From positions 1-64,000 of the forward strand of contig DRHT01000022.1 of assembly GCA_011053055.1 (NCBI GenBank): 64,000 nt of DNA, in the 5' to 3' direction. The stretch comes from Halopseudomonas sabulinigri (GTDB taxonomy: Bacteria; Pseudomonadota; Gammaproteobacteria; Pseudomonadales; Pseudomonadaceae). The notes below the pieces were generated by a model. It was not told the origin of the DNA. It was given only the letters and a program-made list of their open reading frames with translations, and made no database searches. The position numbers and the translations under genes were made by a program. This document shows positions 54,396 to 63,097 of this stretch, one piece after another. Position 1 is the stretch's first letter. Every line of letters begins with the position of its first letter.

Positions 54396-54983
54396 GCGAC
54401 GAGCCAGCTTGAATTGCAGGGATTTACGCACTGTCGGCCATTCGCTGTCGAGGATGGAGAACACCACGGTATCGCGAAGCGCACCGTCCGGGTCCAACCG
54501 GTGACTACGCAACACGCCATCCTGTTTAGCGCCCAATCGGGCTATCGCTGCACGTGAAGCCTGATTGTGCCAATGGGTGCGAAATTCCACGGCAATGGCA
54601 CCCAATTGCTCGAAGGCGTGCGCCAGCAATGCCAGCTTGCACTGACTGTTGATGGCGCTGCGCTGTACTCGGCTGGCATACCAGGTGTAACCAATTTCCA
54701 ACCGCTTGTTTGCCGTGTCCGCGTTGCACAAGCGCGTCGTACCTATCACCTCACCGCTGGTTTTCTCGACCACGACGAAAGGCAAGGCACGACCGGCGGC
54801 CTGTTCACTTAACGCATAATCAACGTAAGCATCAACCGTCTCGGCGCTCGGCACCTGGGTGTACCAAAGCTCCCACAAGCGGCCGTCTGCAGCGGCCGCC
54901 ACCAATTGGGTTTTGTCAGCCGCACGCAACGGCCGGAGCTGAACCAGCTCTGTTTCCAGCACCAACTCCGTAAACCAGCTCAT
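54384..54983 (-). CDS. GNAT family N-acetyltransferase (RimJ/RimL-type)
   Basis: ATG 54983 (AGGAG 7 nt upstream) gives 199 aa beginning MSWFTELVLETELVQLRPLR. The upstream 84-residue extension is rejected. Features of the Acetyltransf_3 group are present: GTTRLCNADTANKRLEIGYT, then NSQCKLALLAHAFEQLGAIA (acetyl-CoA contact) and HNQASRAAIARLGAKQDGVL. Such proteins acetylate protein N-termini or small amines; the target is unknown. It overlaps the upstream membrane protein gene by 4 nt. Confidence 0.92.
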   Translation of the reverse strand: MSWFTELVLETELVQLRPLRAADKTQLVAAAADGRLWELWYTQVPSAETVDAYVDYALSEQAAGRALPFVVVEKTSGEVIGTTRLCNADTANKRLEIGYTWYASRVQRSAINSQCKLALLAHAFEQLGAIAVEFRTHWHNQASRAAIARLGAKQDGVLRSHRLDPDGALRDTVVFSILDSEWPTVRKSLQFKLARRAAD

Positions 54984-55456
54984 TGCTGCTCTCCTGCCTC
55001 GGGGGACACATTCAAACGGCCGCTCTTTTGCAAACCACGGTAGTACAAGCGCGCAAAGAAGTAGTAGAGCGCCCATTGCAGAAAAAACACAAACACCGAA
55101 TAGACCAGCATAACAACGCCCGCATGCACCAGTGCGCCGCGATCCAGCAAGGCGAGAAAAGCCCTCACCTCTTCCCGCAGCAACACAGCACCCACGATCA
55201 ACAATGCGACCAGAAACGTCGTCAGCATCGAGCACAACGCAAGGTTAAACGCCTGCATGGCGGCCAGCGGCAACTGGCGCCGGCGCACTACCCAAAACGC
55301 GACGTAACAAGTGGCGCCCGCCAGGGTGCTTGCGGTGGCCACAACACCCAGGTTGAGATCAAAGATCACCTGCACCGCGCCAAAAAATACTGCGAGCAGC
55401 AGATAGACGCTGATGTAACGCAAAGAACACTGCAGCAAAGGAAGCTCAGACGACAT
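54980..55456 (-). CDS. Hypothetical membrane protein, four helices
   Basis: ATG 55456 (GGGAGA 5 nt upstream) gives 158 aa with four hydrophobic segments (about 13-30, 36-53, 68-90 and 104-130). A hydrophilic tail (LNVSPEAGEQQ) follows. It resembles small bacterial membrane proteins named ABZJ_00895-like, but I am not certain. It overlaps the GNAT start by 4 nt (ATGA), a translational coupling arrangement. Confidence 0.75.
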   Translation of the reverse strand: MSSELPLLQCSLRYISVYLLLAVFFGAVQVIFDLNLGVVATASTLAGATCYVAFWVVRRRQLPLAAMQAFNLALCSMLTTFLVALLIVGAVLLREEVRAFLALLDRGALVHAGVVMLVYSVFVFFLQWALYYFFARLYYRGLQKSGRLNVSPEAGEQQ

Positions 55457-55562
55457 CAATTTCTCCCGACTTAACCTACAAATTCGAATGGTATGTGACC
55501 ACTGCCCAACGCCATACAGCAGCCGAATGGCCTGAATCCGCGAGCGCAGCCCGCAATCAACC

Positions 55563-56465
55563 TCAGCGACGCTGAGCAAACACCCCTACACAATGATCGA
55601 TAAAAGCTCTCACAGGCGGCAACATGCCTTTGGGCGTAGTGAACACCATATGAATATTGCCCTCCACCGCGTGCCACTCCGGCAGTATGTGCACCAGCCG
55701 GCCTCGTTTTATTTCTGGCCCGCACACGTGCTCTGGCAGCAACACCACCCCAAGCCCCGCCACTGCTGACTCGCAGAGTAACTGCATATCACCGCAACTG
55801 AAGTGCGGCACATGCGCGTGGGCGCGCGTCTCGCCACTGTCGTTCGCAAACTCCCAACGATCACGCTCAAGCATTTCACCCACCGAAAGCGTGGGGAACT
55901 GCGTCAACTGATCAAGCTGAAGAGGCTCGCCACCATGGTTCGCCAAGAGTTCAGGGCTGGCAACCAGAATGCGCGCGCTCACTCCAAGCGAGCGCATCGC
56001 CAGCGATTGATCGGTGTCAAAACGGGTGGCCACGCGGAACGCAACATCAATACGCTCATTGATCAGATCCACCCGCTGGCTGGACAGTAGCAACTGTAAG
56101 CGGACCTCAGGATAGCGCTGCATAAAATCAACCAAAGCCTCACGCCCCAGATACTCCATCATCCCGGATGAGCAGCTAACACGTACCGTGCCGCGTACTT
56201 CGTCCTTGGCCGTCATCGCCAATGCCTCGGTTGCTTCCAACCGATCAACTATGGCCTCGCACTGGCGATACACCTCGCGCCCCATATCGGTGACCCGAAA
56301 ACTGCGGGTTGAGCGCTCTATCAGCCGGGTGCCGAAATAGTGCTCCAATCGGGTTACCCGCTTACTCAGCTTGGACTTACGCTCCCCGGTAGCGCGCTCA
56401 GCCGCAGCAAAGCCACCAAAGCGCACCACGCGGGCAAAGCAGATAAGGTCATTCAGGTCTTGCAT
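55563..56465 (-). CDS. LysR family transcriptional regulator
   Basis: ATG 56465 gives 300 aa; an adjacent upstream GTG is less likely. The N-terminal winged helix reads DLICFARVVRFGGFAAAERA, then SKLSKRVTRLEHYFGTRLIE (about 33-52). The remainder is the LysR substrate-binding domain (TVRVSCSSGMMEYLGREALV, SAVAGLGVVLLPEHVC). It is of the type whose target genes are often divergent. Here the divergent neighbour is the first small exported protein gene at 56674. Effector unknown. Confidence 0.92.
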   Translation of the reverse strand: MQDLNDLICFARVVRFGGFAAAERATGERKSKLSKRVTRLEHYFGTRLIERSTRSFRVTDMGREVYRQCEAIVDRLEATEALAMTAKDEVRGTVRVSCSSGMMEYLGREALVDFMQRYPEVRLQLLLSSQRVDLINERIDVAFRVATRFDTDQSLAMRSLGVSARILVASPELLANHGGEPLQLDQLTQFPTLSVGEMLERDRWEFANDSGETRAHAHVPHFSCGDMQLLCESAVAGLGVVLLPEHVCGPEIKRGRLVHILPEWHAVEGNIHMVFTTPKGMLPPVRAFIDHCVGVFAQRR

Positions 56466-56673
56466 CACACCACCCTGACGTTTCCAAAAAAGAAACTATG
56501 AGTAGGGAAATATCGGACTACCGACAAAATCCCCAACTCAATAATATAACCACCGAGGCATTTGAAGCGGCGCCTACAGCTAAACCAACCTTATTGAAGT
56601 TAAATCAAAAAGGGAAACAGTAAGGCAACAACGCTCGCTTGTATTTCAGCCTTGCACCCAATAGGAGAACGTC

Positions 56674-56853
56674 ATGAGAAATCTATCCGCACTAGTCATC
56701 GCATCCTTTATTGTCGCCGCGCCCACTGCCCAAGCAGAAGATGGTGCCGAGCGCTATAGCCATATGCTTGACCGAATCAGTGGCCAAACCAGTAATAACG
56801 ATACCGAACAACAGGCAGAAACAGCCAAGTTAGAAGAGCACGCCACTAGCTGA
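56674..56853 (+). CDS. Small exported protein, copy 1 of a tandem pair
   Basis: This 59-aa ORF is below usual length cut-offs. Its signal peptide starts MRNLSALVIASFIVAAPTAQ and cleavage is expected after AQA. The mature part is about 38 residues, hydrophilic and rich in Glu, Thr and Gln, without cysteines. The RBS is TAGGAGAAC. It shares its start, signal peptide and RBS context with the ORF at 57084. The function is unknown. It is divergent from the LysR gene. Confidence 0.7.
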   Translation: MRNLSALVIASFIVAAPTAQAEDGAERYSHMLDRISGQTSNNDTEQQAETAKLEEHATS

Positions 56854-57083
56854 GTTGGCAGCTTTGCCCACATCGTTTCCAAAAACGAAACGGTGTGTAG
56901 CAAAAACGAGTGCTACTGTGACACTTTGCCGCTCCCTATAGTGGACATCAACACCTCATAGAACATAGCGTGCTTGCCGAAATACGTTTTCTTTAAAGAT
57001 CGTATCACGGGAAACAGTTTCATAATGTTTCATGCGCAACGCGGTTTTTTATAGAGGTTGAATAACACCTTTAGGAGAGCATC

Positions 57084-57266
57084 ATGAGAAATCTTTCTGC
57101 ACTGATCGTTGCGTCTTTCCTTGCTTCCAGCCCGGTAGCCCAAGCGGATGACAGCAAGGAGCGAGTCAGCAATCCGCAAGGCAGCAGCACCAGCCAAAGC
57201 AGCACTGCGAGCGCAAGCGCGCGGGATGGCAAAACCGAGGAAGAGAAAAATCGCAAGCCGGCCTAA
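57084..57266 (+). CDS. Small exported protein, copy 2 of a tandem pair
   Basis: This 60-aa protein has the signal peptide MRNLSALIVASFLASSPVAQ, ending AQA. A mature part of about 39 residues is very rich in Ser, Thr, Lys and Glu. It is paralogous to the ORF at 56674. The first 22 residues are largely identical, but the mature parts have diverged. The RBS is TAGGAGAGC. The 230 bp between the copies have no other gene and may hold a separate promoter. I do not recognise a family. Confidence 0.68.
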   Translation: MRNLSALIVASFLASSPVAQADDSKERVSNPQGSSTSQSSTASASARDGKTEEEKNRKPA

Positions 57267-57410
57267 GCACCGATTGTGGTCAACAGGCGATAACCCGGGT
57301 CTGGGCAGCATGTCAGCGTCCCGCGCTGACAGATCCGGCGCTTCAAGTCATACCAGCGCGCACGGCGTAAAGCAGCACGATCAACTCCTGTAAGTATGCA
57401 TTAACGGCGA

Positions 57411-58034
57411 CTAAAGATCGGACTGATAGCGCTCGCGTAAACCGGCATCGAAAGCCGGGATATCCTGCTTAGCCAGCAAAGCTGACTGCTTGCGTGGATT
57501 ATCTGCAATCTGCTCACCAAAAGAGACCTTCAGATCGGCATGCTGCAAATCCTCCGCCCACAACTTACTGCGCAGTAATGCCTTACCACAATGGAAAAAA
57601 GCACTCTGCACCTGCAACCGAGTAACTACTAACGCCTGCTGACTATCCGAAGCCAGCCGCGCGTTCAATTCGGGATCGTGCAGTATCTCTGCCGCCCCCT
57701 GCACTCTAAGCACCTCGCTGACTCCCGGCACAATGAACAGCAAGCCCAGACGCGAGCCCGCAAGGATATTGCTAAAGGACAACGCCATCTTGTTGCCCTT
57801 ACGCTCCGGAATCAGCAGATGGAGAGCATCCTGCACGTGCACAAAGCCCGGTGCGTCACCTTTGGGAGAAATGCTTGGGAAGCCGTCCTCATCCAGGGTC
57901 GCCATCAGCAATAACGGAGACTGCTGGATAAAGGTCTGCATTCCGCGATTAAGGTAGTCATAGATTTTGTCTTGCGTGGCTGGGTGTGGGCTGCCAAGAA
58001 TGTCGCGTAGCTGCTCCATGCTGTCGATTTTCAT
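57411..58034 (-). CDS. Pyridoxamine 5'-phosphate oxidase-like FMN-binding protein
   Basis: ATG 58034 (AAGGGATATAAG upstream) gives 207 aa. The split-barrel flavin fold is seen in SPLLLMATLDEDGFPSISPK (about 42-61), GDAPGFVHV and NILAGSRLGLLFIVPGVSEV. This MSMEG_1061-like group binds FMN or F420-type cofactors, but the reaction is unknown. True PdxH is excluded by missing C-terminal PLP residues. It is divergent from the catalase gene with a 367-bp spacer that holds no gene I can support and presumably both promoters. Confidence 0.85.
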   Translation of the reverse strand: MKIDSMEQLRDILGSPHPATQDKIYDYLNRGMQTFIQQSPLLLMATLDEDGFPSISPKGDAPGFVHVQDALHLLIPERKGNKMALSFSNILAGSRLGLLFIVPGVSEVLRVQGAAEILHDPELNARLASDSQQALVVTRLQVQSAFFHCGKALLRSKLWAEDLQHADLKVSFGEQIADNPRKQSALLAKQDIPAFDAGLRERYQSDL

Positions 58035-58401
58035 CTTATATCCCTTGTTGAGAACGACGTTACGCGGGCCGTTTACAGCCCAATTATTGTTTAGCCATAG
58101 GATAACCACCCCAGCTGCGATGTTCACGAACATCGACGCAGACAGCCTGCGCCTTAGGTTAGTCGCATCCCACCGATCTTTTCATATTGATGCCAGGCTA
58201 TGAAAAGCTCTCAATCGCCACCATAGGCAAAATGAATCAGCAGTCGCTTGTTACACCTTCCGCACTGAACTATAACCAACAGACCACTTCAAATAAGCAA
58301 GCCGCTTAGTAATCACGGCGCTTACTTTACTTCTGATTAGACCTCGTGAGACCACCAGCCCCCGCCGTCTAATCAATAACAACGAGAATGGAGACCTGAT
58401 A

Positions 58402-59856
58402 ATGTCTGATGAGAAACCAAAGCACACCACCAATGATGCAGGGATCGCGGTAGCCAGTGATGAACACTCACTAACGATCGGGCCAGACGGCCCGATCATG
58501 CTGCATGATCATTACCTGATTGAACAGATGGCCCAATTTAACCGCGAGCGCATTCCAGAGCGTCAACCGCATGCCAAAGGCGGCGGCGGTTTTGGTCATT
58601 TCGAAGTAACCCATGACATCAGCGCTTACACCAAAGCAGCCGTATTTCAACCAGGCACCAAGACCGATGTGTTGATGCGCTTTTCAACTGTTGCTGGCGA
58701 ACGCGGCAGCCCGGACACCTGGCGCGACCCGCGCGGCTTCTCAATCAAGTTTTACACCAGCGAAGGCAACTACGACATGGTGGGCAATAACACTCCGGTG
58801 TTCTTTGTCCGTGACCCCATGAAGTTTCAACATTTTATTCGCTCGCAGAAGCGTCGTGCCGATACCAATCTGCGCGATCACGACATGCAGTGGGACTTCT
58901 GGTCCCTATCGCCCGAATCGGCACATCAGGTGACTTGGCTGATGGGTGATCGGGGAATTCCAAAAAGCTGGCGTCACATGAATGGCTATAGCAGCCACAC
59001 TTACATGTGGGTGAACGCGCAGGGCGAGAAGTTCTGGGTGAAATACCACTTCAAGACCGATCAAGGCGTTGAATGCCTCACGCAGGAAGAAGCTGACAAG
59101 CTGGCTGGCCAAGACGCCGATTACCATACTCGTGACCTGTATGAGGCGCTCAAGCAGGGCAATCATCCAAGCTGGACCCTGCATATGCAGATAATGCCAT
59201 TCAAGGATGCCGAGACCTACCGTTTCAATCCCTTCGACCTGACCAAGGTTTGGCCGCACGGCGATTATCCGCTGATTCCGGTTGGCAAATTAACTCTCGA
59301 CCGCAACCCGACCGACTACCACACTGAGATCGAGCAAGCGGCCTTTGAACCGAGCAATCTCGTGCCTGGCATTGGGGTTAGCCCAGACAAAATGCTGTTA
59401 GGACGCGTATTCTCCTATGCCGACGCACACCGTGCTCGCCTGGGCGTTAATTACAAACAAATCCCGGTCAATCGTCCGAAGGTCCCTGTACACAGCTACA
59501 GCAAAGACGGCGCCATGCGCATGGACAACGTCACCGACCCGGTGTATGCGCCCAATTCAAAAGGCGGACCAGCGGCTGACCCATCGCGAAACCCGCCTGT
59601 GGATGTGTGGAGTGCTAGCGGCGACATGGTACGCAAAGCTTATACTCTGCATGCCGAAGATGACGACTTTGGCCAGGCCGGCACTATGGTCCGTGAAGTA
59701 TTAGATGACGCTGAGCGCGAACGTTTGGTCTCGAACGTGGTAGGTCACCTCAAAGGCGGCGTAGAGGAGCCCGTACTATCTCGCGCACTCGAATACTGGC
59801 GTAACATTGATCAGAATATTGGTGATCGCATAGCCAATGGAGTCAAAGGCAGCTAA
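58402..59856 (+). CDS. Catalase (monofunctional, heme)
   Basis: Decomposes hydrogen peroxide. The 484-aa protein is a small-subunit catalase. The catalytic His is in [20 protein letters not shown] (about 49-68), the catalytic Asn in [16 protein letters not shown], and the proximal heme-ligand Tyr in [14 protein letters not shown]. There is no signal peptide, so it is cytoplasmic. The start has AATGGAGACCTGATA upstream. Which of the kat paralogues it corresponds to cannot be settled here. Confidence 0.96.
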   Translation: MSDEKPKHTTNDAGIAVASDEHSLTIGPDGPIMLHDHYLIEQMAQFNRERIPERQPHAKGGGGFGHFEVTHDISAYTKAAVFQPGTKTDVLMRFSTVAGERGSPDTWRDPRGFSIKFYTSEGNYDMVGNNTPVFFVRDPMKFQHFIRSQKRRADTNLRDHDMQWDFWSLSPESAHQVTWLMGDRGIPKSWRHMNGYSSHTYMWVNAQGEKFWVKYHFKTDQGVECLTQEEADKLAGQDADYHTRDLYEALKQGNHPSWTLHMQIMPFKDAETYRFNPFDLTKVWPHGDYPLIPVGKLTLDRNPTDYHTEIEQAAFEPSNLVPGIGVSPDKMLLGRVFSYADAHRARLGVNYKQIPVNRPKVPVHSYSKDGAMRMDNVTDPVYAPNSKGGPAADPSRNPPVDVWSASGDMVRKAYTLHAEDDDFGQAGTMVREVLDDAERERLVSNVVGHLKGGVEEPVLSRALEYWRNIDQNIGDRIANGVKGS

Positions 59857-59878
59857 CCGTTACTTGCTCCGTAACCCA

Positions 59879-59905
59879 AGAGACCCGCCATTGGCGGGTC
59901 TTTTT
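59879..59905 (+). terminator. Catalase terminator
   Basis: A stem AGACCCGCCA/TGGCGGGTCT with a minimal loop is followed by TTTTT, 23 nt after the catalase stop. Confidence 0.9.
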
Positions 59906-59929
59906 ATGTCTGCTTATATCAACACAAAG

Positions 59930-60331
59930 TCACGCACTAACTTTGCCACGCCAACGCAGCAATTCAGTCGCCCAGACAATATGCAGTATGATCAACGCCT
60001 GCAGCGGTAGCCGCAGATAAAGCAACCACGCCGGGATCTCGTTAAAGCGCTCGGCATGCAATGCCATATTCAAATTGGCCGGAAATACGGCCAGGCAAAG
60101 TAGCACCAGCCCGCACCCCGCCCAACGCCTGGTACACGCGAACAGCACACCCACAGCGCCCAGCAGTTCGAAGACCCCACTAATTAGTACCAACTCACGC
60201 GGCCAAGGCAGGTATGCCGGCATCACGCTGACAAAACGCTCAACAATCAAAAAGTGCGCTGCACCGCCCAGCAGGAAAAACAGCGTTATCAACCACACCC
60301 GCACTTTCGGCACATCTGTGTTCCAGTTCAT
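59930..60331 (-). CDS. DoxX-like membrane protein
   Basis: ATG 60331 (GGGAG 8 nt upstream) gives 133 aa. Four hydrophobic segments cover most of the protein (about 12-32, 44-66, 71-88 and 100-122). The pattern GGAAHFLIVERFVSVMPAYL, then GVFELLGAVGVL, is DoxX-like. Related proteins are quinone-associated or of unknown function. It lies downstream of pnp but is separated by that gene's terminator. Confidence 0.85.
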   Translation of the reverse strand: MNWNTDVPKVRVWLITLFFLLGGAAHFLIVERFVSVMPAYLPWPRELVLISGVFELLGAVGVLFACTRRWAGCGLVLLCLAVFPANLNMALHAERFNEIPAWLLYLRLPLQALIILHIVWATELLRWRGKVSA

Positions 60332-60394
60332 TGCGCTTACTCCCGGCAAGGTAATCACGCTGACGAACGCATGATCGGAAAATCACCAGACAAC

Positions 60395-60420
60395 AAAAAG
60401 CCGGCATATGCCGGCTTTTT
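60395..60420. terminator. pnp terminator
   Basis: A perfect 26-bp palindrome, AAAAAGCCGGCAT and its complement, lies 23 nt after the pnp stop, with A and T runs on both flanks. It can end transcription in either direction. Confidence 0.93.
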
Positions 60421-60442
60421 GTTTATTACTGAGTCGCTACGT

Positions 60443-62551
60443 TTACACGCCGCTGTCTTCAGCTGACTCTACGTCTTTCATCGATAGCTTGATACGGCCG
60501 CGATTGTCGACATCGAGTACCAGTACTTTCACTTCCTGGCCTTCCTGCAATACGTCGGTCACTTTCTCGATACGCTCGTTGGCGATCTGCGAAATGTGTA
60601 CCAAACCATCCTTGCCGGGCAGGATGCTAACGAATGCGCCGAAGTCGACGATCCGCTCAACTTTACCGGTGTAGACCTTGCCGATTTCAGCTTCAGCAGT
60701 GATGCCGTCTACGCGCGCTTTGGCGGCGTCTGCGGCTTCCTTGCTGGCAGCGAAGATCTTCACGGTGCCATCGTCGGTGATGTCGATAGAAGCGCCCGTC
60801 TCGTCGCAGATGCTGCGAATAGTCGCGCCACCTTTACCGATCACGTCACGGATCTTGTCGGAGTCGATCTTCATGCTGATCATGGTCGGCGCGTTGGAAG
60901 AGATTTCCTTACGCGAAGCCGGCAGCACCTCGTTCATCTGCTTGAGGATGCAAAGACGCGCGTCGTGTGCCTGATGCAGAGCAATTTCCATGATCTCTTC
61001 GGTGATACCGTTGATCTTGATATCCATCTGCAGTGCAGTAATACCTTTCTCGGTACCGGCTACCTTGAAGTCCATGTCGCCGAGGTGATCTTCGTCACCC
61101 AGGATGTCGGTCAGGATCGCGAACTTCTCGCCTTCCTTAACCAGGCCCATAGCGATACCGGCTACCGGCGCCTTCAACGGCACACCAGCATCCATCAACG
61201 CCAGGGAGGCACCACACACGGAAGCCATGGAGCTGGAGCCGTTGGACTCGGTGATCTCGGAAACTACGCGAATGGAGTAAGGGAACTGCTCCATATCAGG
61301 CATCACAGCCTGAATACCGCGACGGGCCAAACGACCGTGACCGATTTCGCGCCGACCCGTACCGCCCATACGACCACACTCACCTACCGAGTAGGGAGGG
61401 AAGTTGTAATGGAACATAAAGGGTTCTTTGCGCTCGCCTTCCAGCTGATCCAGCAGCTGAGAGTCACGCGCTGTACCCAGGGTGGTAACAACCAGTGCCT
61501 GAGTTTCGCCACGAGTGAATAGAGCGGAACCGTGGGTACGGCCCAGTACGCCCACTTCAATGTTCAACGGACGAACGGTTTTGGTATCACGACCGTCAAT
61601 GCGCGGATTGCCGTTAACAATGCTTTGACGCACGGTGCGGTATTCGATTTCTTTGAAGCCATCTTTAACGTCGCCGGCGGAGAATTTGCCTGCTTCGTCG
61701 CCCGACAGAGCAGCAATCGCAGCATCGCGCAATTCGCCCAAACGGTTGTAACGGGCTTGCTTATCGGTCGTGGTGTAGCCTTCAGCAATACCAGCACCAA
61801 ACTGACCTTTGATAGCGTCCAACAGCGCGGTATTTTCTGGCTCTGGCTGCCAGTCCCACTTTGGCTTGCCCGCTTCAGCAGCCAGTTCTTTGATCGCTTG
61901 AATCGCAGGCTGGAATTCCATGTGAGCGAACAACACCGCGCCCAGCATCTGGTCTTCGGTCAGTTCTTTCGCTTCGGATTCAACCATCAACACGGCATCT
62001 TCTGTACCGGCGACAACCATGTCCAGACGCGAGCCTTTAAGCTGCTCGTAATTAGGGTTGAGTACATAACCCTTTTCATCATCAAAGGCGACACGGGCGC
62101 AACCGATGGGGCCGTTGAAAGGCGCACCGGAAATAGCCAGCGCAGCAGACGTACCGAGCATGGCGGCCATGTCGGGGTCAGTTGTCTTGTCGGTAGACAC
62201 TACGGTACAAACGACCTGAACTTCGTTCATGAAGCCATCTGCAAACAACGGACGGATCGGGCGATCGATCAGACGTGAGGTCAGCGTCTCTTTCTCGGAA
62301 GGACGACCTTCACGCTTGAAGAAACCACCGGGAATGCGGCCAGCTGCGTAAGTCTTTTCAATGTAATGCACAGACAGAGGGAAGAAGTCGCGGCCAGTGT
62401 CGGCCTGCTTAGCGGCCACGACTGTGACCAGAACACTGACAGCGTCGTCGATGCTGACCAGAACGGCACCCGTTGCCTGGCGGGCAATGCGGCCCGTTTC
62501 CAGGGTGATGGTGCTGTTACCTAATTTAAACTGTTTGATAACCGGTTTCAC
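60443..62551 (-). CDS. pnp: Polyribonucleotide nucleotidyltransferase (PNPase)
   Basis: A 3'-to-5' phosphorolytic exoribonuclease and degradosome component. I choose GTG 62551 ([20 protein letters not shown]), giving 702 aa, the usual length. The ATG at 62596 sits in a hairpin with no ribosome-binding site. Domains are two RNase PH repeats ([30 protein letters not shown]), then a KH domain ([20 protein letters not shown]) and an S1 domain ([20 protein letters not shown]). It follows rpsO as in most gammaproteobacteria. Confidence 0.97.
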   Translation of the reverse strand: MKPVIKQFKLGNSTITLETGRIARQATGAVLVSIDDAVSVLVTVVAAKQADTGRDFFPLSVHYIEKTYAAGRIPGGFFKREGRPSEKETLTSRLIDRPIRPLFADGFMNEVQVVCTVVSTDKTTDPDMAAMLGTSAALAISGAPFNGPIGCARVAFDDEKGYVLNPNYEQLKGSRLDMVVAGTEDAVLMVESEAKELTEDQMLGAVLFAHMEFQPAIQAIKELAAEAGKPKWDWQPEPENTALLDAIKGQFGAGIAEGYTTTDKQARYNRLGELRDAAIAALSGDEAGKFSAGDVKDGFKEIEYRTVRQSIVNGNPRIDGRDTKTVRPLNIEVGVLGRTHGSALFTRGETQALVVTTLGTARDSQLLDQLEGERKEPFMFHYNFPPYSVGECGRMGGTGRREIGHGRLARRGIQAVMPDMEQFPYSIRVVSEITESNGSSSMASVCGASLALMDAGVPLKAPVAGIAMGLVKEGEKFAILTDILGDEDHLGDMDFKVAGTEKGITALQMDIKINGITEEIMEIALHQAHDARLCILKQMNEVLPASRKEISSNAPTMISMKIDSDKIRDVIGKGGATIRSICDETGASIDITDDGTVKIFAASKEAADAAKARVDGITAEAEIGKVYTGKVERIVDFGAFVSILPGKDGLVHISQIANERIEKVTDVLQEGQEVKVLVLDVDNRGRIKLSMKDVESAEDSGV

Positions 62552-62596
62552 GGTGTCTTCTCTCTCTTTTTTGCCTTTGGGGGAAACTCTGGGCAT

Positions 62597-62617
62597 GGCC
62601 GGGATTCGGACCCGGCC
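62597..62617 (-). promoter_or_regulatory. Hairpin in the rpsO-pnp intergenic leader
   Basis: GGCCGGG/CCCGGCC arms (7 bp, with a 7-nt loop) lie about 46 nt before the pnp start, without a T run. In E. coli, the pnp leader hairpin is cut by RNase III and is used for autocontrol. This stem may have the same role or protect the rpsO mRNA 3' end. Confidence 0.5.
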
Positions 62618-62637
62618 ATGTCCAAACGGGAATGGTC

Positions 62638-62907
62638 TTAGCGACGCAGACCCAAACGGCCGATCAGATCGCTGTAACGCGACAGGTCTTTCGACTTCAG
62701 GTAATCCAGCAGCTTACGACGCTGGTTAACCATACGAATCAGACCACGACGTGAATGGTGATCCTTCTTGTTTTCCTTAAAGTGACCCTGCAGCTTGTTG
62801 ATGTTTGCAGTCAACAGAGCTACTTGGACTTCAGGAGAACCGGTATCGCCTTCATCGCGCTTATAGTCGCCAACGATTGCAGCTTTTTCTTCAACGCTCA
62901 GTGACAT
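62638..62907 (-). CDS. rpsO: 30S ribosomal protein S15
   Basis: S15 binds 16S rRNA helices 20-22 in early 30S assembly. The 89-aa protein is the normal size, with [20 protein letters not shown] at the N-terminus and [20 protein letters not shown] (about 49-68) forming the rRNA-binding helices. The start has AGAGGAAATACGAG upstream. The gene stands between truB and pnp, 190 bp after truB, so it probably has its own promoter there. Confidence 0.98.
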   Translation of the reverse strand: MSLSVEEKAAIVGDYKRDEGDTGSPEVQVALLTANINKLQGHFKENKKDHHSRRGLIRMVNQRRKLLDYLKSKDLSRYSDLIGRLGLRR

Positions 62908-63097
62908 CTCGTATTTCCTCTGAGGTAACAGGCCAGGACCAATGTCCCGTGTTTTATATCGAGGTATGACCGCGCCTGTTGACAGCCACCCTCGTGGTGA
63001 CCCGCTATCGGGTCAACTCTTGGACTGAATAATGCCCGCATGGTTCGCGGATCTCAGCCGATGAAACAAGCTGACCGCTTACGCAGTCAGCGAAATA

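Noticed and set aside
60596-61522. A 308-aa open frame on the plus strand opposite pnp (and 61532-62278, 248 aa)
   Set aside because: Both are antisense to the strongly conserved PNPase gene. Their His/Arg/Gly-rich composition is typical of shadow frames.
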